A DNA stretch of 64,000 nucleotides from Pezizomycotina sp. ARF18. Lineage: Eukaryota > Ascomycota. Positions 35,643 through 47,754 of the stretch are shown here, piece by piece; the stretch's first letter is position 1, and every line of letters starts with the position of its first letter. Location: NCBI GenBank assembly GCA_002224055.1, contig AZLU01000007.1:1-64000 (forward strand), read 5' to 3'. The position numbers and the translations under genes were made by a program. Below the pieces are notes generated by a model. It searched no databases and had not been told where the DNA came from. It saw only the letters and a list, made by a program, of their open reading frames with translations.

Positions 35643-38600
35643 GGTTATAAGCCCGGTTAATAATATATCTTAATAAACATATTAACTTACTTCTTAATCT
35701 TCCTAAACGATATATCTCACAATATCTCTCTTACTAAAGTTTAACGAGGTAAAGCTAAAGGCTAATCTTATAAACTACTCAATTAGAGTATATATATAAC
35801 TACGTTCCTTAATATAATAAAGTCTAGGATATTACTAGTAAACCGCTTAAGGCTACGGTAACTAACGTAGAGCTAAGTACTAAAGATTAAGATAATAACT
35901 TAAAGGCGTATACTATTATTAAGCTTACTACGAGGTAGAGACTCAACGTACTTATCTATAATCTACTAATAGTAGCGCGAATAAGGTATAGGATACCTTA
36001 AGTTCGGCGTATATCGCTATTACGCTATTAGTAAGCCTTATATTAGGAAATAACTAAGGTAGATTCGACTTAAGAATAAAGTCGATATTTAGGATTTATA
36101 TAAAGTATCGAGATCTTATTAGAACGTATAATAAGATATTAGGCTCGATCTTAATAGAGAAGACTAAGGCGGAGACGGCGGAGAAGATAAAGCTAGGTAT
36201 AGGCCTAAAGGATAATATAGCTATAGTAGAGGCTATTAATCTTATTTATAGTAATCTTAGTAGCGACTAGAAGACGTTTATTATAAATTTTTAGTAGATA
36301 ATAGATTTAATAGTAAAGAAACCGATCTTCGATATACTCGAGAAGGCGCTACTTATTAAGAAATAAAGCGTAGAATATAATATACTAGAGACGTTAGCTC
36401 TAAGGATAATAAAGCGCTATTTAGAAGGAATAGCTAAGATAAAACCTAAAAGAACGATAAGAAGGTTTATAAGTTCGAGGGTAAATACTATTACTATAAT
36501 AAGGTCGGATATAAGAGGGCCGACTATAAAAACGTATAAAGGATAAAAAGATAGCGATAATAATAGGGTATTAGGCCTTATAGTATAACCTTAGTATAAG
36601 ATACCGGCTCTTAGAGAATAATCCGGTAGTTTTTCGACTTAGGCGTATCTTCTTATATAACGATAGTAAAAGAAATATTCTCTATCTATAAACCCCTCTC
36701 AAAGCTATAAAATATTATAATCGGTAATAAAGAAGTACTATAGGCTATCGGTATAGCTTAGTATTTATAAGGCTTAGTAGGGAGTACGGCGGTAGTCTTA
36801 TTAAACTTAAGAATACGCTATACGCTCTAAAGATAAAGTATAGCCTATTCTCGATCTCTCGCGTAGATAAGATAGGATATATAATATCTAATAAGGTAGA
36901 TATATAATAACTAGACTAGGGCTAAAATCAAAGCTACGTAAAGATAGAACTATAGAAATCTTAGGTAAGATCGTAATATCTATAAAAAGAGTTTAGCTCT
37001 CGCTACTATATAAGAAGTATATAAACAGCTTAGATATATCGGTAAAAATTATATTAAGCAAATAATTAAGTATAAAGTTATTAGTATTACTAAAGATAGT
37101 AAGAATCCTTAGGGCTATATTAACTATAAGGTCTATAGACTTACTAAATTAAAGATAATACTAAACCGCGAAAACCCATTTAGATAAGTATAAGCTAATA
37201 GAGATAATCTTTTAGATTTTTACTAATAGGCGTATATAAAGAGCCTTAGAGATTATATAGGGTTTATTATCTTTTTAAAGGAAATAGTTAAAAGTCCTAG
37301 ATCTACTTTATAAAAGATAAAAAGTAAAGACGATACTCTTATACTTTAATAGTACTCTTAAGATAGCTAAACGTTAGTTAAACCTTAAGCTTATTAAGCT
37401 ATAATATAACGGAGGTAAAGAATATACCTTAATCGATAGATACTATAACGAAGTAGAGATTATAATCCGTACCTTAGCTATATACGTATCTTAATAAATA
37501 GCGTACCTAAGAAGCTTAATTAGATTCTTATCGATAAATTAAAGTAATATTAGCCGCGTTAAAATTACCGCTATAACTATAAGTAAGGCGGTAAATTATT
37601 ATAATTAATTTATAACTATACGCTATTAAGGCTACTTAAGGTACTAAAGAATAATAAATAAACGATACCATAAGGAAGATAGAAAAGTAAACTTCTAATA
37701 TCTTAAACTTTAGGATATTTAATAAACTATACTATATATATCGATAGTAAACTTTAGAAGAAGCTAGATAATATTATTAAAAGATATATTTTATAGGCCT
37801 AGAGGCTTATAATATCTACTAAATCTAAATCTTACTATTTATAAAGTATTAATCCGTAGAGATATTAGATTCCCAATTAAATTAATCTTTAAAGTACGTA
37901 ACTTCGTAGAAGATAATAAAGATCTTCTCGAGTATATTAAAGATACCTTAGAATAGGTTTAATCTAAGGATAAAATAGCGATAGCGCTAGATTACGATTA
38001 AAACTTAACTTCTAATCATTAATTAGATATCTATAAAACGATTACGCTAGAGTAGTCTAATTAGCTAGATTATAAGGATAAGAGTAAAGATCTTAATAAC
38101 GCTAGTCTATAGCTAAGATCTAAAGATACTCGCTCTCGTAGAGGAAGTTACGTAGATATTATAAGATAGATCTACGACGATTAACTAAAGATAATAAATA
38201 TATTCTTAGAATCGCTAAAGATAAGATCTAGTAGTTAAACTACTAAGATACCCTATAGGCTAAGATACGTTAGTAAAGATCTAACGGCTATACGCCTTAA
38301 AGAAAAGGCCTATAAAGGATTAATAGTATATATCGATAAACTAGAGCTATTTACCTATAAAGAGGCTATAAGCTCTACGAACTATAAAGAATAGCGTATA
38401 TCGATAGATCGAGAACTATCCTTAATTAAAAATAAACGTATAAAACCTATAGATTTTTAAGATCTTTTCCTAGAAGATAATATCGTTAATAATAAATAGG
38501 TATTTAAATATAAGCGCGATACTATCGGTTAGATTATAATATTTAAGTTAAGACTAGTTACTCGAGGCTTTATATAGAAGTAAGAGATTAATTATAACGA

Positions 38601-39926
38601 GATATATATACTAGTAGCTAAGATATTAATAGTAAGGCTATTCTTCGTATTAATAGCCTAGCTCGATCTTAAATATAATAGATAGATATAATAATAGCCT
38701 TTTTCGTACCTAAACTAAAGTAGAGAATTATCGTTAGGCCTCTAAAAAGGAACGAAATTAATAGATTAGTTTAGTTAATAAAGACTTTATACGGCCTTAA
38801 ATAGTTACCTTAAAAATAGTACGGAGAACTTACCTTAGTTTTTAAATTACTAAAGTTTAAAGTTTATCGGCTTAATAATAGCTTATTTATTAGTAAGGAT
38901 TATTAGCTAATAATAATTATCTACGTCGATAATCTATTAATAGTTAGATCTAATAAATATAAAGTCGAGATATTTAAGCGAGATCTTAGTTTATACTTTA
39001 AGATAAAGGATATAGGGCTAGTAGCCTATTTTTAGATATATAGATAGAACGACTAGGTCTAGAAATTAACGTTATCTAATACTATATTAGTCCGTATATA
39101 TATAATCGCTCCTTAAGAGATTTAGGCTTAAGGATATTTCCGGGATTAGTACTCCTATAGAAAGGGAAAGTATCCCTTAAACGGAGGATTAAAATATTAC
39201 GCCGGTAATATAGTATTAATAGATAGTAGGAAGTTTAATCTATATTCTATTTACTAGGCTAACTAATATCTTTACTATCTCGACGTTAGGGTAATACGTT
39301 AGCGAAGTAAACTAAACTTATAAGAAGGTAGTAAGAAGAGTATTACGATATTAGGAAAGATTCTTGATTATACGCTTACGTACTATACCCGTAAGATAGA
39401 GGATAAGATACTAGATCTATATATCTATATAGACGCCGACTAGGCCGGATATAAGTTTACTCGTAGATCTACTACCGGCTATGTAGTAACGTTTAATAGA
39501 ATAGCTATCTTATACTATTTAAAAAAATAACGTATTATAGCTACTAGTAGTACTAAGGTAGAATATATAGCTATAAGGGAGGCTTTACGGGAAGCTCTTT
39601 AGGTACTTTAGATACTAAAGGATATATAGCGAGCCTTTAAGTTTAAGGCTCCTAATAGTATCGAGATATATATAGATAATTAAATATTATTAGTATTATA
39701 AAGGATCCTAAATACTATAGTAGAACTAAGTATATTAATATATAATATTACTTTATAAGGGAACTAGTTTAAGAAGGAACTATCGAGCTTCGATATATAA
39801 GATCGGAGGATAATATCGCGGATATACTTACTAAACCGCTTATAAAGATATCTTACGATAGCGCTATAAAGGCTATAGGTATAAGAAGATAGGATAAAAA
39901 ATACTAGTATTATCGATAAGGGGAGG

Positions 39927-40240
39927 TACTAGCTATTAGGTATACTAAAGAGGTATAATAAATCTATAGGCATCGAGATAATACTTATATAGCTAAGGAA
40001 TAAGGAACTTTAGCTAGAGATATTAAGATCTTAGCTATAAATATTAAGGAGATTACGACGATAAGGCTCTGCGAGCCGTCGAGGTAGACTATATATATTA
40101 TATTAAGATTGTAGTATTATTAGTTTATTATATATAGCATCGTGTATTCCCTTAGTTAGTCTAGTTAGTTCTACAGTCAAATCCACAAGTTCGATCCCAT
40201 CCTACATTATTAGATATCATACCATACATCTGCGCCAGCA
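39927..40240 (+). repeat. Right LTR of the copia element
   Basis: 314 bp, from TACTAGCTATTAGG, the RIP form of the left start, to GCGCCAGCA. The outer 66 bases (40175-40240) are identical to the end of the solo LTR, while the inner side is RIP-mutated: the mirror image of the left LTR. Confidence 0.85.
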
Positions 40241-40245
40241 CTTCC
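40241..40245. repeat. Right target-site duplication of the copia element
   Basis: CTTCC, identical to 35329-35333. Confidence 0.85.
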
Positions 40246-40412
40246 TGTCGACAGAAGAGGTTTTGTCGTAGTGGTCCTTCACTTCGACCGTGTTCGATTA
40301 TCTCATTGAAATAGCGACAGGCTCCCCGAACGGTCATATTTAAATTTAGGTAGTCAAAATATATAAAGATATCAGTTACGATCTCCGGCGGGAGATCCGT
40401 GATCCTTGCCAT
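40246..40412 (-). pseudogene. F-box copy 11, N-terminal part, interrupted by the copia element
   Basis: The ATG at 40412 opens MARITDLPPEIVTDIFIYFD, then YLNLNMTVRGACRYFNEII and SEGPLRQNLFCRQE, an intact F-box and linker start in a single frame right up to the element's target duplication. The ORF then runs into LTR sequence. Here the open frame is clean over about 55 codons, so the gene was probably still in good shape when the element landed. The rest should lie left of 35329. Confidence 0.75.
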
Positions 40413-41385
40413 TGTGCTTGCTTCCGTAATCCATCGATCTTCGGTTGTTATGTTTCTTAATGAAACCGTTCTTTGTCTCGTAGACTCTCCTCAGCCCGCA
40501 AATTTATCTTGTTCTTATCGTTTATTAATTAACCTTTCAAGTTATAACGAAGCGTAAAAGGGATAGTTATTATAAGTTCCTATGGACCTGGTTTTAACCT
40601 TTTCACTTGTTGTCGAATGTCATACCTACAGGACTCAAAGGGTAATTGAGTTCCAACAGACAACAGACTCGAACAAGTTTATTCAAGATATAGTCGAATA
40701 TTTTTTCCCCATTTTAGTTATTCGTGATTACAAAACTTCGAACTACTCGCAAAAAAAATAAAGCTAAGCACTAAAAGCCATAAAGACATTCATAGGGTCG
40801 TGAACTAAAATCTCCAGATCAACACCCAAGGACTCCTAACTCAGACCTCAAATACCCCAGGTATGATTTCCATTTATCACTATGGGTCTGGGAATATAGT
40901 TCCGAGCAATAGTTTCTCGAGATTTAAACAACGGGGATTAGTGGACTCAAACCTCCCCCCTCCCTGGAACTGCTTCTTACCATTAGTAGTATTCTAGACA
41001 TTAAGATGACCATGAAGAAAAACAATACCCATTCATTTCGGATCTTCTTAAGCGTGGAGTTACTCCTAGCGAGGTTCAAGTTTTTGATTTCAATGATAGA
41101 ATATATGGAAATACAACGATAACGATTCCGTCTCTGTTATACTGTCTCGATAGATATTCCTATTGTTGGAGCAAATGCTAGGTGAACCACTATTTTACCC
41201 ATAGGTCGCTGAAATTACAGGCCTACAGCTGCGCGGGACTTAAGTCATAGAAAAACGTTTGTAGATTAGAACCTATAAGCATATTAACACTTTAGAGACT
41301 TTTGAACCCCCCAAAATTTCGCCTCGTAAGCTCAGTCTCCACTTTCCTACCAATCCCCTTATTCACCAAATGAGACCCTCATCAT
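40413..41385. other. Gene-free stretch upstream of F-box copy 11
   Basis: AT-rich; holds the presumed promoter of the interrupted F-box copy. Nothing else recognised. Confidence 0.35.
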
Positions 41386-41455
41386 CATCGGCATCCTTTC
41401 CGCGGTTCTGGTTGACCTTATCGTCGTCATCGCCTGCTGGAGGAAGAAATTCCCG
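41386..41455 (+). other. Isolated transmembrane-like coding relic
   Basis: TLIIIGILSAVLVDLIVVIA followed by CWRKKFP and a stop reads as one membrane-spanning helix with a basic stop-transfer end, like the one at 42590-42690. It may be a relic of a paralogue. Flanking frames show nothing recognisable. Confidence 0.3.
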
Positions 41456-41490
41456 TAGCCCTGCCGGGATTTCGCGGCTGTGACACAATT

Positions 41491-41718
41491 CTACCATTCC
41501 CTGCATGTCTCTTCGTTTTTTAGCCGGACGAGTCGCTTCCGCTGTTCACATCGTCTGCAATCAAAATATAGCCCTTGCCCACACGGGTGATGCCGGCAAA
41601 TATTGTATTTGGCCGAGCATGGACAATCCATGTAGTTTTCCTTCCGAAGAAAGCCTTTATGCCATCCTTCAAGGTGCTCAAACAGATCGTGAAACTTGAC
41701 TTGACACATGATAACCAC
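41491..41718 (-). CDS. Hypothetical small Cys-rich ORF
   Basis: An open frame of 75 codons. It contains eight Cys, spaced MDCPCSAKYNICRHHPCG and FDCRRCEQRKRLVRL, with two His, which could be a metal-binding module or chance. No signal peptide, no family recognised, no paralogue seen in the window. Confidence 0.25.
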   Translation of the reverse strand: MVIMCQVKFHDLFEHLEGWHKGFLRKENYMDCPCSAKYNICRHHPCGQGLYFDCRRCEQRKRLVRLKNEETCREW

Positions 41719-42430
41719 GATGAGTCGTATAAGTGAGTTATAGTGTAGTCTAGTAAGCTTTTGGTGGAATGTATCTAATAAGTTTTGTTGCGCTAAATCG
41801 ACTGGAATTGACTTGAGTAAACCTGCCAGTAAGTGAGATTTGTTGACTGGAAATGCTAGTTATGCATCCGGGGCATAGAAGGACTTTCTTATATTTCTAT
41901 TAGCCCTACTTATCATAAGATCTCAGGATGTCAAGGTTATCATGGCATGGGTCTGTAATATCAAGCTCACATCACATCGACTCCACAACTGAGTTGGTGA
42001 GGATATATTAGTGAAGGTTGATATTTGGGTCATAGATCCCCAGTTGTTCATGACTTCACAAGACCACCTTGTCGCAGTATTTCACAATTTGAAACGCATT
42101 CCGGGTCAATTGTATCCAATTGGATTAAACCCACCATAATATAGTCATTCTCTATTTTTTCTGTCGAGCATAATTGCTCACAAACCTCAATTTTAACTAG
42201 AGAAAGACGAATAACAGTCCTGGCTCGAGCCTAGGCCCCGCACACGTACGAAGCCACCTTGAAAAAAAATGAACATCAGATCAATAGAAATAACTTAGTA
42301 AGATAGAACAAAGAATATTTGATCCCAAAATGCAAAATACATGCGGGCAGGATATCAAATAAGGGGGGAACCATGAAAAATCCTTTCAAGAAAGATGGCC
42401 TTAAAACTTATTTGAGAAACTCAGCTTTAG
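41719..42430. other. Gene-free stretch
   Basis: AT-rich intergenic DNA, with no feature recognised on either strand. Confidence 0.3.
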
Positions 42431-42514
42431 AAGGGTGATGGGAACTATATCTATATCTCTAGATTTCCCGACTGATTCCCGCTTGGCACTTACCTCGCGC
42501 AAAAGTCTACTTCA

Positions 42515-43787
42515 ATGCTATCGCATACACAAGATAAGCCTCAAGACACTCCTTTACAAGCCCGGTGCAAAACTGCAACCTCCGAACGACCAGGCCCTCG
42601 CGGTGGTGCCATTGCGGGAGTGGTAATTGCCGGAGTCACCTTCGTCTCTATAGTTTTAGTCGCAGTAATCATTATATTACGCCGAAAGTCAGGTAAGGTT
42701 ATATTCATCTTCCAAGATAATGGCATTATTACTGACCGTAACCAGTCCTCACGTCGTACCAGATACTGAAAATTCTGCGCGAGCTACCAGTGTGCCCGAC
42801 TTACCTGATGCTACTGAAGATCCTGTGGCAGCTTCCTGGAACCACCGCAACCGGAGGACAACATTATCAAAGAATTTCGAAATGCCAACAACAATCTCAA
42901 ACGCTACACATTCAAGTTTTACAACACTGAGAGCTATCTCTCAATGGACGAAGCCAAGTTACAACTCGATCGGTTCTCGGAAGAATCGTACGATCTAGGG
43001 ATACTCTCGAAATCAGACTGCCTCGCGTTGCTCGTGATGCGCCGACGTCACAGAAATGAGATCGTGAAAGCCGTGGCGGTATACCACATTTATTCCGCGA
43101 TCCAGGACTTGTATTCGTGCCGTTAGACGTGAAGGGAGAGGTGAGGAACTTATAAAAAGCCAGATTGAGGTTCATTCTGACAGTGAGCGTAAGTACTCCC
43201 TAAGAACCGTCTCCATTTTCCGCGAGGATAACATTTCTACTGTGAACTCGAAGAAAAAAGTTCTGAAGAATCTTTGCAACAGGAGATTAAAAATATACCA
43301 AAGTATCATCGAGGATTTTATCCGGGAGGGGTGAAGCAGTTGGCAATCAAAGTAGACAAAGAACCAGGGAAATTGGAGATCATATACAAGACAGAACTCC
43401 GAATGAAAGACCACCGCGAAGGGCAGCTGCTCGACACGTCCACGATGGTGTCGGGCGACGCGTAACGCACGCCAGGGTCGTAGCCGTGACCGCGCCTGGT
43501 ATCCATGCGTATGGTTTCTTCTCTGGTCTCGAGTCGTTCGATCCGTATGGATTAATAAACTTATCCGGGGTCACGGTCCTTCCTTTAGCCAATAAGTACG
43601 TAGACGAACCGCACTTAATGTCCTGGATACCAAAATTTCAAAAGAGCACCGGAAGAAATGCCAGAAGAAACTGGACGCAGCTGAGGCTACAGCAGCCCAA
43701 CGTTTACCCCCAGTATATTTGAAGCAAAAACGCTCTGGTACTTTCCCTCCAATTGGATACTACCCGCGAGCCATCACGTACTATTAG
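42515..43787 (+). pseudogene. Single-pass membrane protein gene of unknown function, frame-broken
   Basis: I do not recognise the family. Near the left end GGAIAGVVIAGVTFVSIVLV followed by AVIIILRRKSGK is a clear transmembrane helix with a basic cytoplasmic edge. After frame changes, a charged region follows: EDNIIKEFRNANNNLKRYTF, KFYNTESYLSMDEAKLQLDR and FSEESYDLGILSKSDCLALL, open to 43126. Then come SERKYSLRTVSIFREDNIST, KKVLKNLCNRRLKIYQSII, HAYGFFSGLESFDPYGLINL and VLDTKISKEHRKKCQKKLDA, ending YYPRAITYY at 43787. The hydrophilic part looks like real coding sequence, rich in Lys, Glu, Asn and Ser and without repeats. Four or more frame switches. The N terminus is unknown; 42515 is only the first in-frame ATG before the helix. 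Confidence 0.4.
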
Positions 43788-44199
43788 TAAACAGTTCTCT
43801 AATTATAGATCTAAATGCCATCCATGCCCCGTCGCCATGATACTTGTATCGTGTCATGTAATAAATAGTCTGCCAAAAAGAACAATAATAACGAAACTCG
43901 TTCCGCTTCTACGCTGATAACACGGAAGATAATGGATGATATGGTTAAAAATGACCGGGTCTTTCAATGAAAAATAAAGTACGTAAACTTGCCAAATGAT
44001 CATGGATGACTGAATTTGAGAATCTGCGCGTGGCCGCATCGAGCGAGATCCTACAGAGATTATCACGGCCCAAAAAAATAAAAAATAAAATAAAATAAAC
44101 ATAAAAATAACTCCCAACTTCTTTGCTCGGTTTGAAAGATGGAAGCCCAACGGTCAGTTCAAGAGCTGTCAGTCAGACGCCCTCATCAACACCCTGATT
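43788..44199. other. Intergenic stretch
   Basis: No gene recognised. Confidence 0.3.
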
Positions 44200-44504
44200 T
44201 TAGAACTAGGGGCTGGAAACTTGCGATTGAGAAAGGGCTCTCAACATCTCCCGGAGCGGAAAGCTGCTTGATGATTGCAGCCGGTAAGCTGGGAACGGCC
44301 GGATTACCTTGAATTCAATAATAGGATATGCCGTTAGAGGCCTTAAAAGCATCTCTGGGACAATCCTCTACTCCATGGCCTGAAAACCTCTCTGAGTTTG
44401 AACAAAGCGGCAGATGGCAAGGAAGTTGCAGTGATCATGGTAACCGATGTAGCTGAATATCCGGAGCCATGTTTCGGGGGGAAGGGGAACTCATTGGGCG
44501 CCAT
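44200..44504 (-). pseudogene. F-box family copy 12, short
   Basis: The ATG at 44504 gives MAPNEFPFPPETWLRIFSYI, then GYHDHCNFLAICRFVQTQR, a readable F-box in one frame. An in-frame stop near 44382 follows, then FKVIRPFPAYRLQ and more without the family's linker or core block. Truncated or replaced after the F-box; the end is approximate. Confidence 0.65.
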
Positions 44505-44992
44505 TTTGTCTTTCGTGGATAGTAATCAATTTCAGCTGAGGTTCGTGTAATAAAAACGAAATAGCTCTCCTGGACCGAAGCGTCGCCAAAATACCCAACG
44601 AGAAATCGAAATTCGCTTAGTAATCCAAGAACGGGCAAGACGGCGGCATATATCAAGGGATCCAATCCCGCAGGATTGAGTTCTTATACCATCACTGTCA
44701 TCAATTAATAGAGAATACGAAGATCAATAAACCAGTAGACGTCTTTTCCACCTGGAGGTCATATGATCAAATTACATGTATGCACGAGGCGATGACTGAT
44801 ATCCCAGGTATGCTCTTTCAGTAGTGAACCGATACTCAGGTTTCCGTCATTCGGACAGAAGATTGTAAACGTATGAAATATACTATCATTTTACGACCTA
44901 TAATACAAAACTCCTCCCCGCTACTTATTCCGCTTTAGTCAACGTTTCCACTTGTTCCTCTAAACTCTGCTCTGGGCCGAAAGTCTGAGGCC
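44505..44992. other. Intergenic stretch
   Basis: No coding sequence supported. Confidence 0.3.
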
Positions 44993-45455
44993 TTAACTCG
45001 TCGCCATAAGATACTTCAGCTTTTTAGTGCACGCGAAACTATCACCCTTCGAATCCCTCGTAGTGCAGGCGCTCATCTGTCCAATGTCGTCGCCAAGGTA
45101 CATGTCCTCCACCTTGTCCGCCAGGTCGGGACACTGGCCGATCAAGTACAGGTAGTTCCTCGTCTTATACGGACCGCGATTCCCCATCCGCGCCCGCCCT
45201 CGAAGCACCTGTACACCATCGTCGGGTGGAGCTTATCCTCGTCGTCGAGATCCTTCGGTAAATCGGGCACGTCAAGTTCCATAATCGCGTCACCGCAGTA
45301 GTACTTTCCCGGGCGGCACTGGCCGATGTTCAGGTTGTAGGGTGTCCTATAGCGCTTAGATTCGTCGCGGTGGTTGTGTCGCTCGAGCCCGCAGCATTTA
45401 CGTGGGTCACGAGGAGGGTTGAAAGGATTGCAGAGGTAAGGGTTATGAAATGCAT
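44993..45455 (-). pseudogene. Small secreted cysteine-rich protein gene, broken
   Basis: The ATG at 45455 opens MHFITLTSAILSTLLVTHVN with AAG after it, a standard secretion signal with a likely cut near the Ala pair. Further on the minus strand, about 130 residues in other frames hold six well-spaced Cys (in IGQCRPGKYYCGD, VYRCFEGG, IGQCPDLADK, MSACTTRD and FACTKKL), room for three disulfides. Size, signal and Cys content fit a secreted effector-like or defence-like protein. I recognise no named family. It is broken as read, by about two interruptions. Confidence 0.5.
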
Positions 45456-46740
45456 GATGGGCTGGTAAGCAGGTAGTCTGATATGTAAGTAAACGGATAC
45501 TCAAGGCTGATTTTCTTGAAGAGATTCGAAAAGAGATGTTACCGACGACAGTCAATATGGATATTGAGCTGGAAATCTGAATCTTGTGGACTCGGACAGA
45601 ATCATCGTTCTTTTTATACCAATCTCGACCGATACTTTGTTCCTTTCTAAAGCTACGTCCAAATAGGCAAGAAGTGAGTCTTCACTTCACAATGCTTTGT
45701 TTTGATAATTTTGTTTGCAAAAAGGGTTCTGCGTTCCGCGCTAGAGGCTAAACCCCTTTCGACCCTTTGCAATCATATCTACTGTACAGTTTACTCATCA
45801 ACGAAGCTCATATAGCTTCGTTTCACCACTCACGCCTGTAAAATCATGATCAGGCACGTTTCTGAGCTATCGGAGAATATTCTCTTCTATTATTTCACGG
45901 ATTGCATTGCATAATGCAAAATTCTTCGAGAATCATGAACGTGGTTCGTCAAAATTTAAGCGACAGCTTGCATGAACCTTTAGAAGCGGGAACAATGCGA
46001 GAAAATCATGCCTGAACACCGCCTCTAGGGCCGCTAGGGCTCACAGCGGCTCTCACAGATTAACAGAAAAACCTCTCAATACCGCGCATATTGGACCTGG
46101 TTGTTCAAGGCAGGAGCTAGAACATCGAGGAGACGGATATTCCGGGTGACGCTAGTGTTGAAAGAACGAGAGTTCTGTTCGGTTTATGTAAACGAAACCA
46201 TAGCTTGAGTACCATCTAGAGCTCAATCCCGTCCGCCGGTATATAACGTATAATTTTCACGGTCCTATAATATAGCCATGCGTCTCAACGACGTTTCTGC
46301 TCAAGGGAATATCATGTCTCGCGGATCTTTGTAGACCCAATACACCGTTGATCGAACTATGAGTACATGGTAGACAGCCAATACTAGCTGTCCTCTTGTG
46401 CTTTTTAATCCTAGCCAACGCAAAGGTCGTACGCGTCGCAATCAATATTTTTTTTTGATGAAATCACTAAGTAACAATAACCGTGAGTATCCCCAAAACG
46501 AGCGATCTTCAGTCGGTAACAGCTCTCGTTATATATCTCCAAACAATGATGAAGCGTTGATTTAAGCCACTCGTTCTCTCCCTCTCCCTCTCCCTCTCCC
46601 GTCAAATCTTTCTCAACGTCTCTATTCGTAACCCCAAGTTCCAGACCTACTTATTCTCCCATTCCGCCCTGGTTTCCGCGACTTCGGTCGTTTCGCACCC
46701 TGTAACCGCTGCCTCTATTTGCCCTTGGCATAAGACCTTA
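45456..46740. other. Long intergenic stretch
   Basis: 1.3 kb with only short open frames. A (CCCTCT)n run lies at 46575-46600. The right end (46620-46740) may hold the eroded tail of F-box copy 13. Confidence 0.35.
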
Positions 46741-47440
46741 TCACTCCAGCTTCTCCGGTAATAACCTAAAGGATAGCGGCCGCTTGTCTGCAAATTCTTC
46801 GAAACGTTCCAAAGTACCGATCCAACACCTGAACGTCGCAACGACAGCAGCGCGCCAAACGCCGTAAACAGTAGGTACGCCTCCTAACCCCTTATTAACA
46901 CATTCTTCAAAGAAAACTCCACCGTACTCAGCGTGGACCAAGACATCCACAAGAGCCGGTGAAGCGGCATTTTGTTGCGCGACCCTGGTTTTGGAAAAGC
47001 CTGGGCGGGGGAGGTAATTCAGTAGCGCATTGATGATTTTTGAATATTCATCGATCGTTTTCTTCCAATACAGAAACCATCCTAAGTTAAAAACGGGCCA
47101 GTCTTCCGGAGGGCCATCAGGATGTCTTCCGGGCCGTCTTCTGGGATTTCTGGCCTGAGGCAGAAGTCGGCGGCTCTGTTCGTAAGCAGTGGGTGTGCAG
47201 TAAATTCAGGATCGCTATAATAGTCCGTTATTCTGATCCTTTGATATTCGTCTTTGGAGTGTCGCGGAAGAAGTTCACGTGCAGTGGAGCAAGGCGGCGT
47301 GCGGCTATGTCCCTAGGCTGAAGGATCTTGTTGAATGTTTCAAAGACCTCTAGCAACTTACGAAGATCCTCACACGGGAGCTATCTGAATATTTCCAATC
47401 AAAGCTCCGGCGGGAGCTTGGAGTCACTTTCTTCTTGCAT
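46741..47440 (-). pseudogene. F-box family copy 13, with a solo LTR two bases before its ATG
   Basis: The ATG at 47440 gives MQEESDSKLPPEL, then a stop where Trp is expected, LEIFR, a second stop, LPCEDLRKLLEVFETFNKIL, LAPLHVNFFRDTPKTN (cf. ALFRDYP), then frame changes. WKKTIDEYSKIINALLNYL occupies the YYEEI..F position. QNAASPALVDVLVHAEYGGV near 46945 is the core block, in the frame that ends LSFRLLPEKLE at 46741. Two substitution stops show true decay here rather than sequencing error alone. The solo LTR is adjacent. Confidence 0.7.
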
Positions 47441-47442
47441 TC

Positions 47443-47754
47443 TGCTAGCTATTGGGCATGCCAAAGAGGCATGACAAATCTATAGGCATCGAAGTGATGC
47501 TTGTATAGCTGAGGAACAAGGAACTTCAGCTGGAGATATCAAGATCTCAGCTGGAGATATAAAGAGATTACGACGACAAGGCTCTGCGAGCCGTCGAGGC
47601 AGACTGCATACATTATATCAAGATTGTAGTATCATCAGTTCATTATATATAGCATCGTGTATTCCTCAGTTAGTCTAGTTAGTTCTGTAGTCAAATCCAC
47701 AAGTTCGATCCCATCCTACATTATTAGATATCATACCATACATCTGCGCCAGCA
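47443..47754 (+). mobile_element. Solo LTR of the copia family, not RIP-mutated
   Basis: 312 bp, TGCTAGCTATTGGGCATGCC to TGCGCCAGCA, aligned end to end with the LTRs at 35334 and 39927. It keeps CpA and TpG where the two element LTRs have TpA. It is flanked by CATTC on both sides (47438-47442 and 47755-47759), so a full element once inserted here and was removed by LTR-LTR recombination. Confidence 0.9.

Larger units (their letters stand above)
35334..40240 (+). mobile_element. Ty1/copia LTR retrotransposon fossil, full length, RIP-mutated
   Basis: A complete element of 4.9 kb with two LTRs, a 5-bp target duplication and a polypurine tract AAGGGGAGG right before the right LTR. Plus-strand pol traces in copia order include a reverse-transcriptase core resembling IIYVDNLLI near 38920 and an RNase H segment DAD.AGY near 39430 with TKVEY near 39555. 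Integrase should lie left of these and is only vaguely readable. CpA and TpG are nearly lost across the interior, and the coding parts are broken dozens of times by RIP. Inserted in a minus-strand F-box copy. The matching target duplication shows that it moved once and did not recombine afterwards. Confidence 0.9.

Noticed and set aside
46575-46600. (CCCTCT)n run as a CRISPR or regulatory array
   Set aside because: A simple microsatellite; no spacers, and CRISPR arrays are not expected in a fungus.
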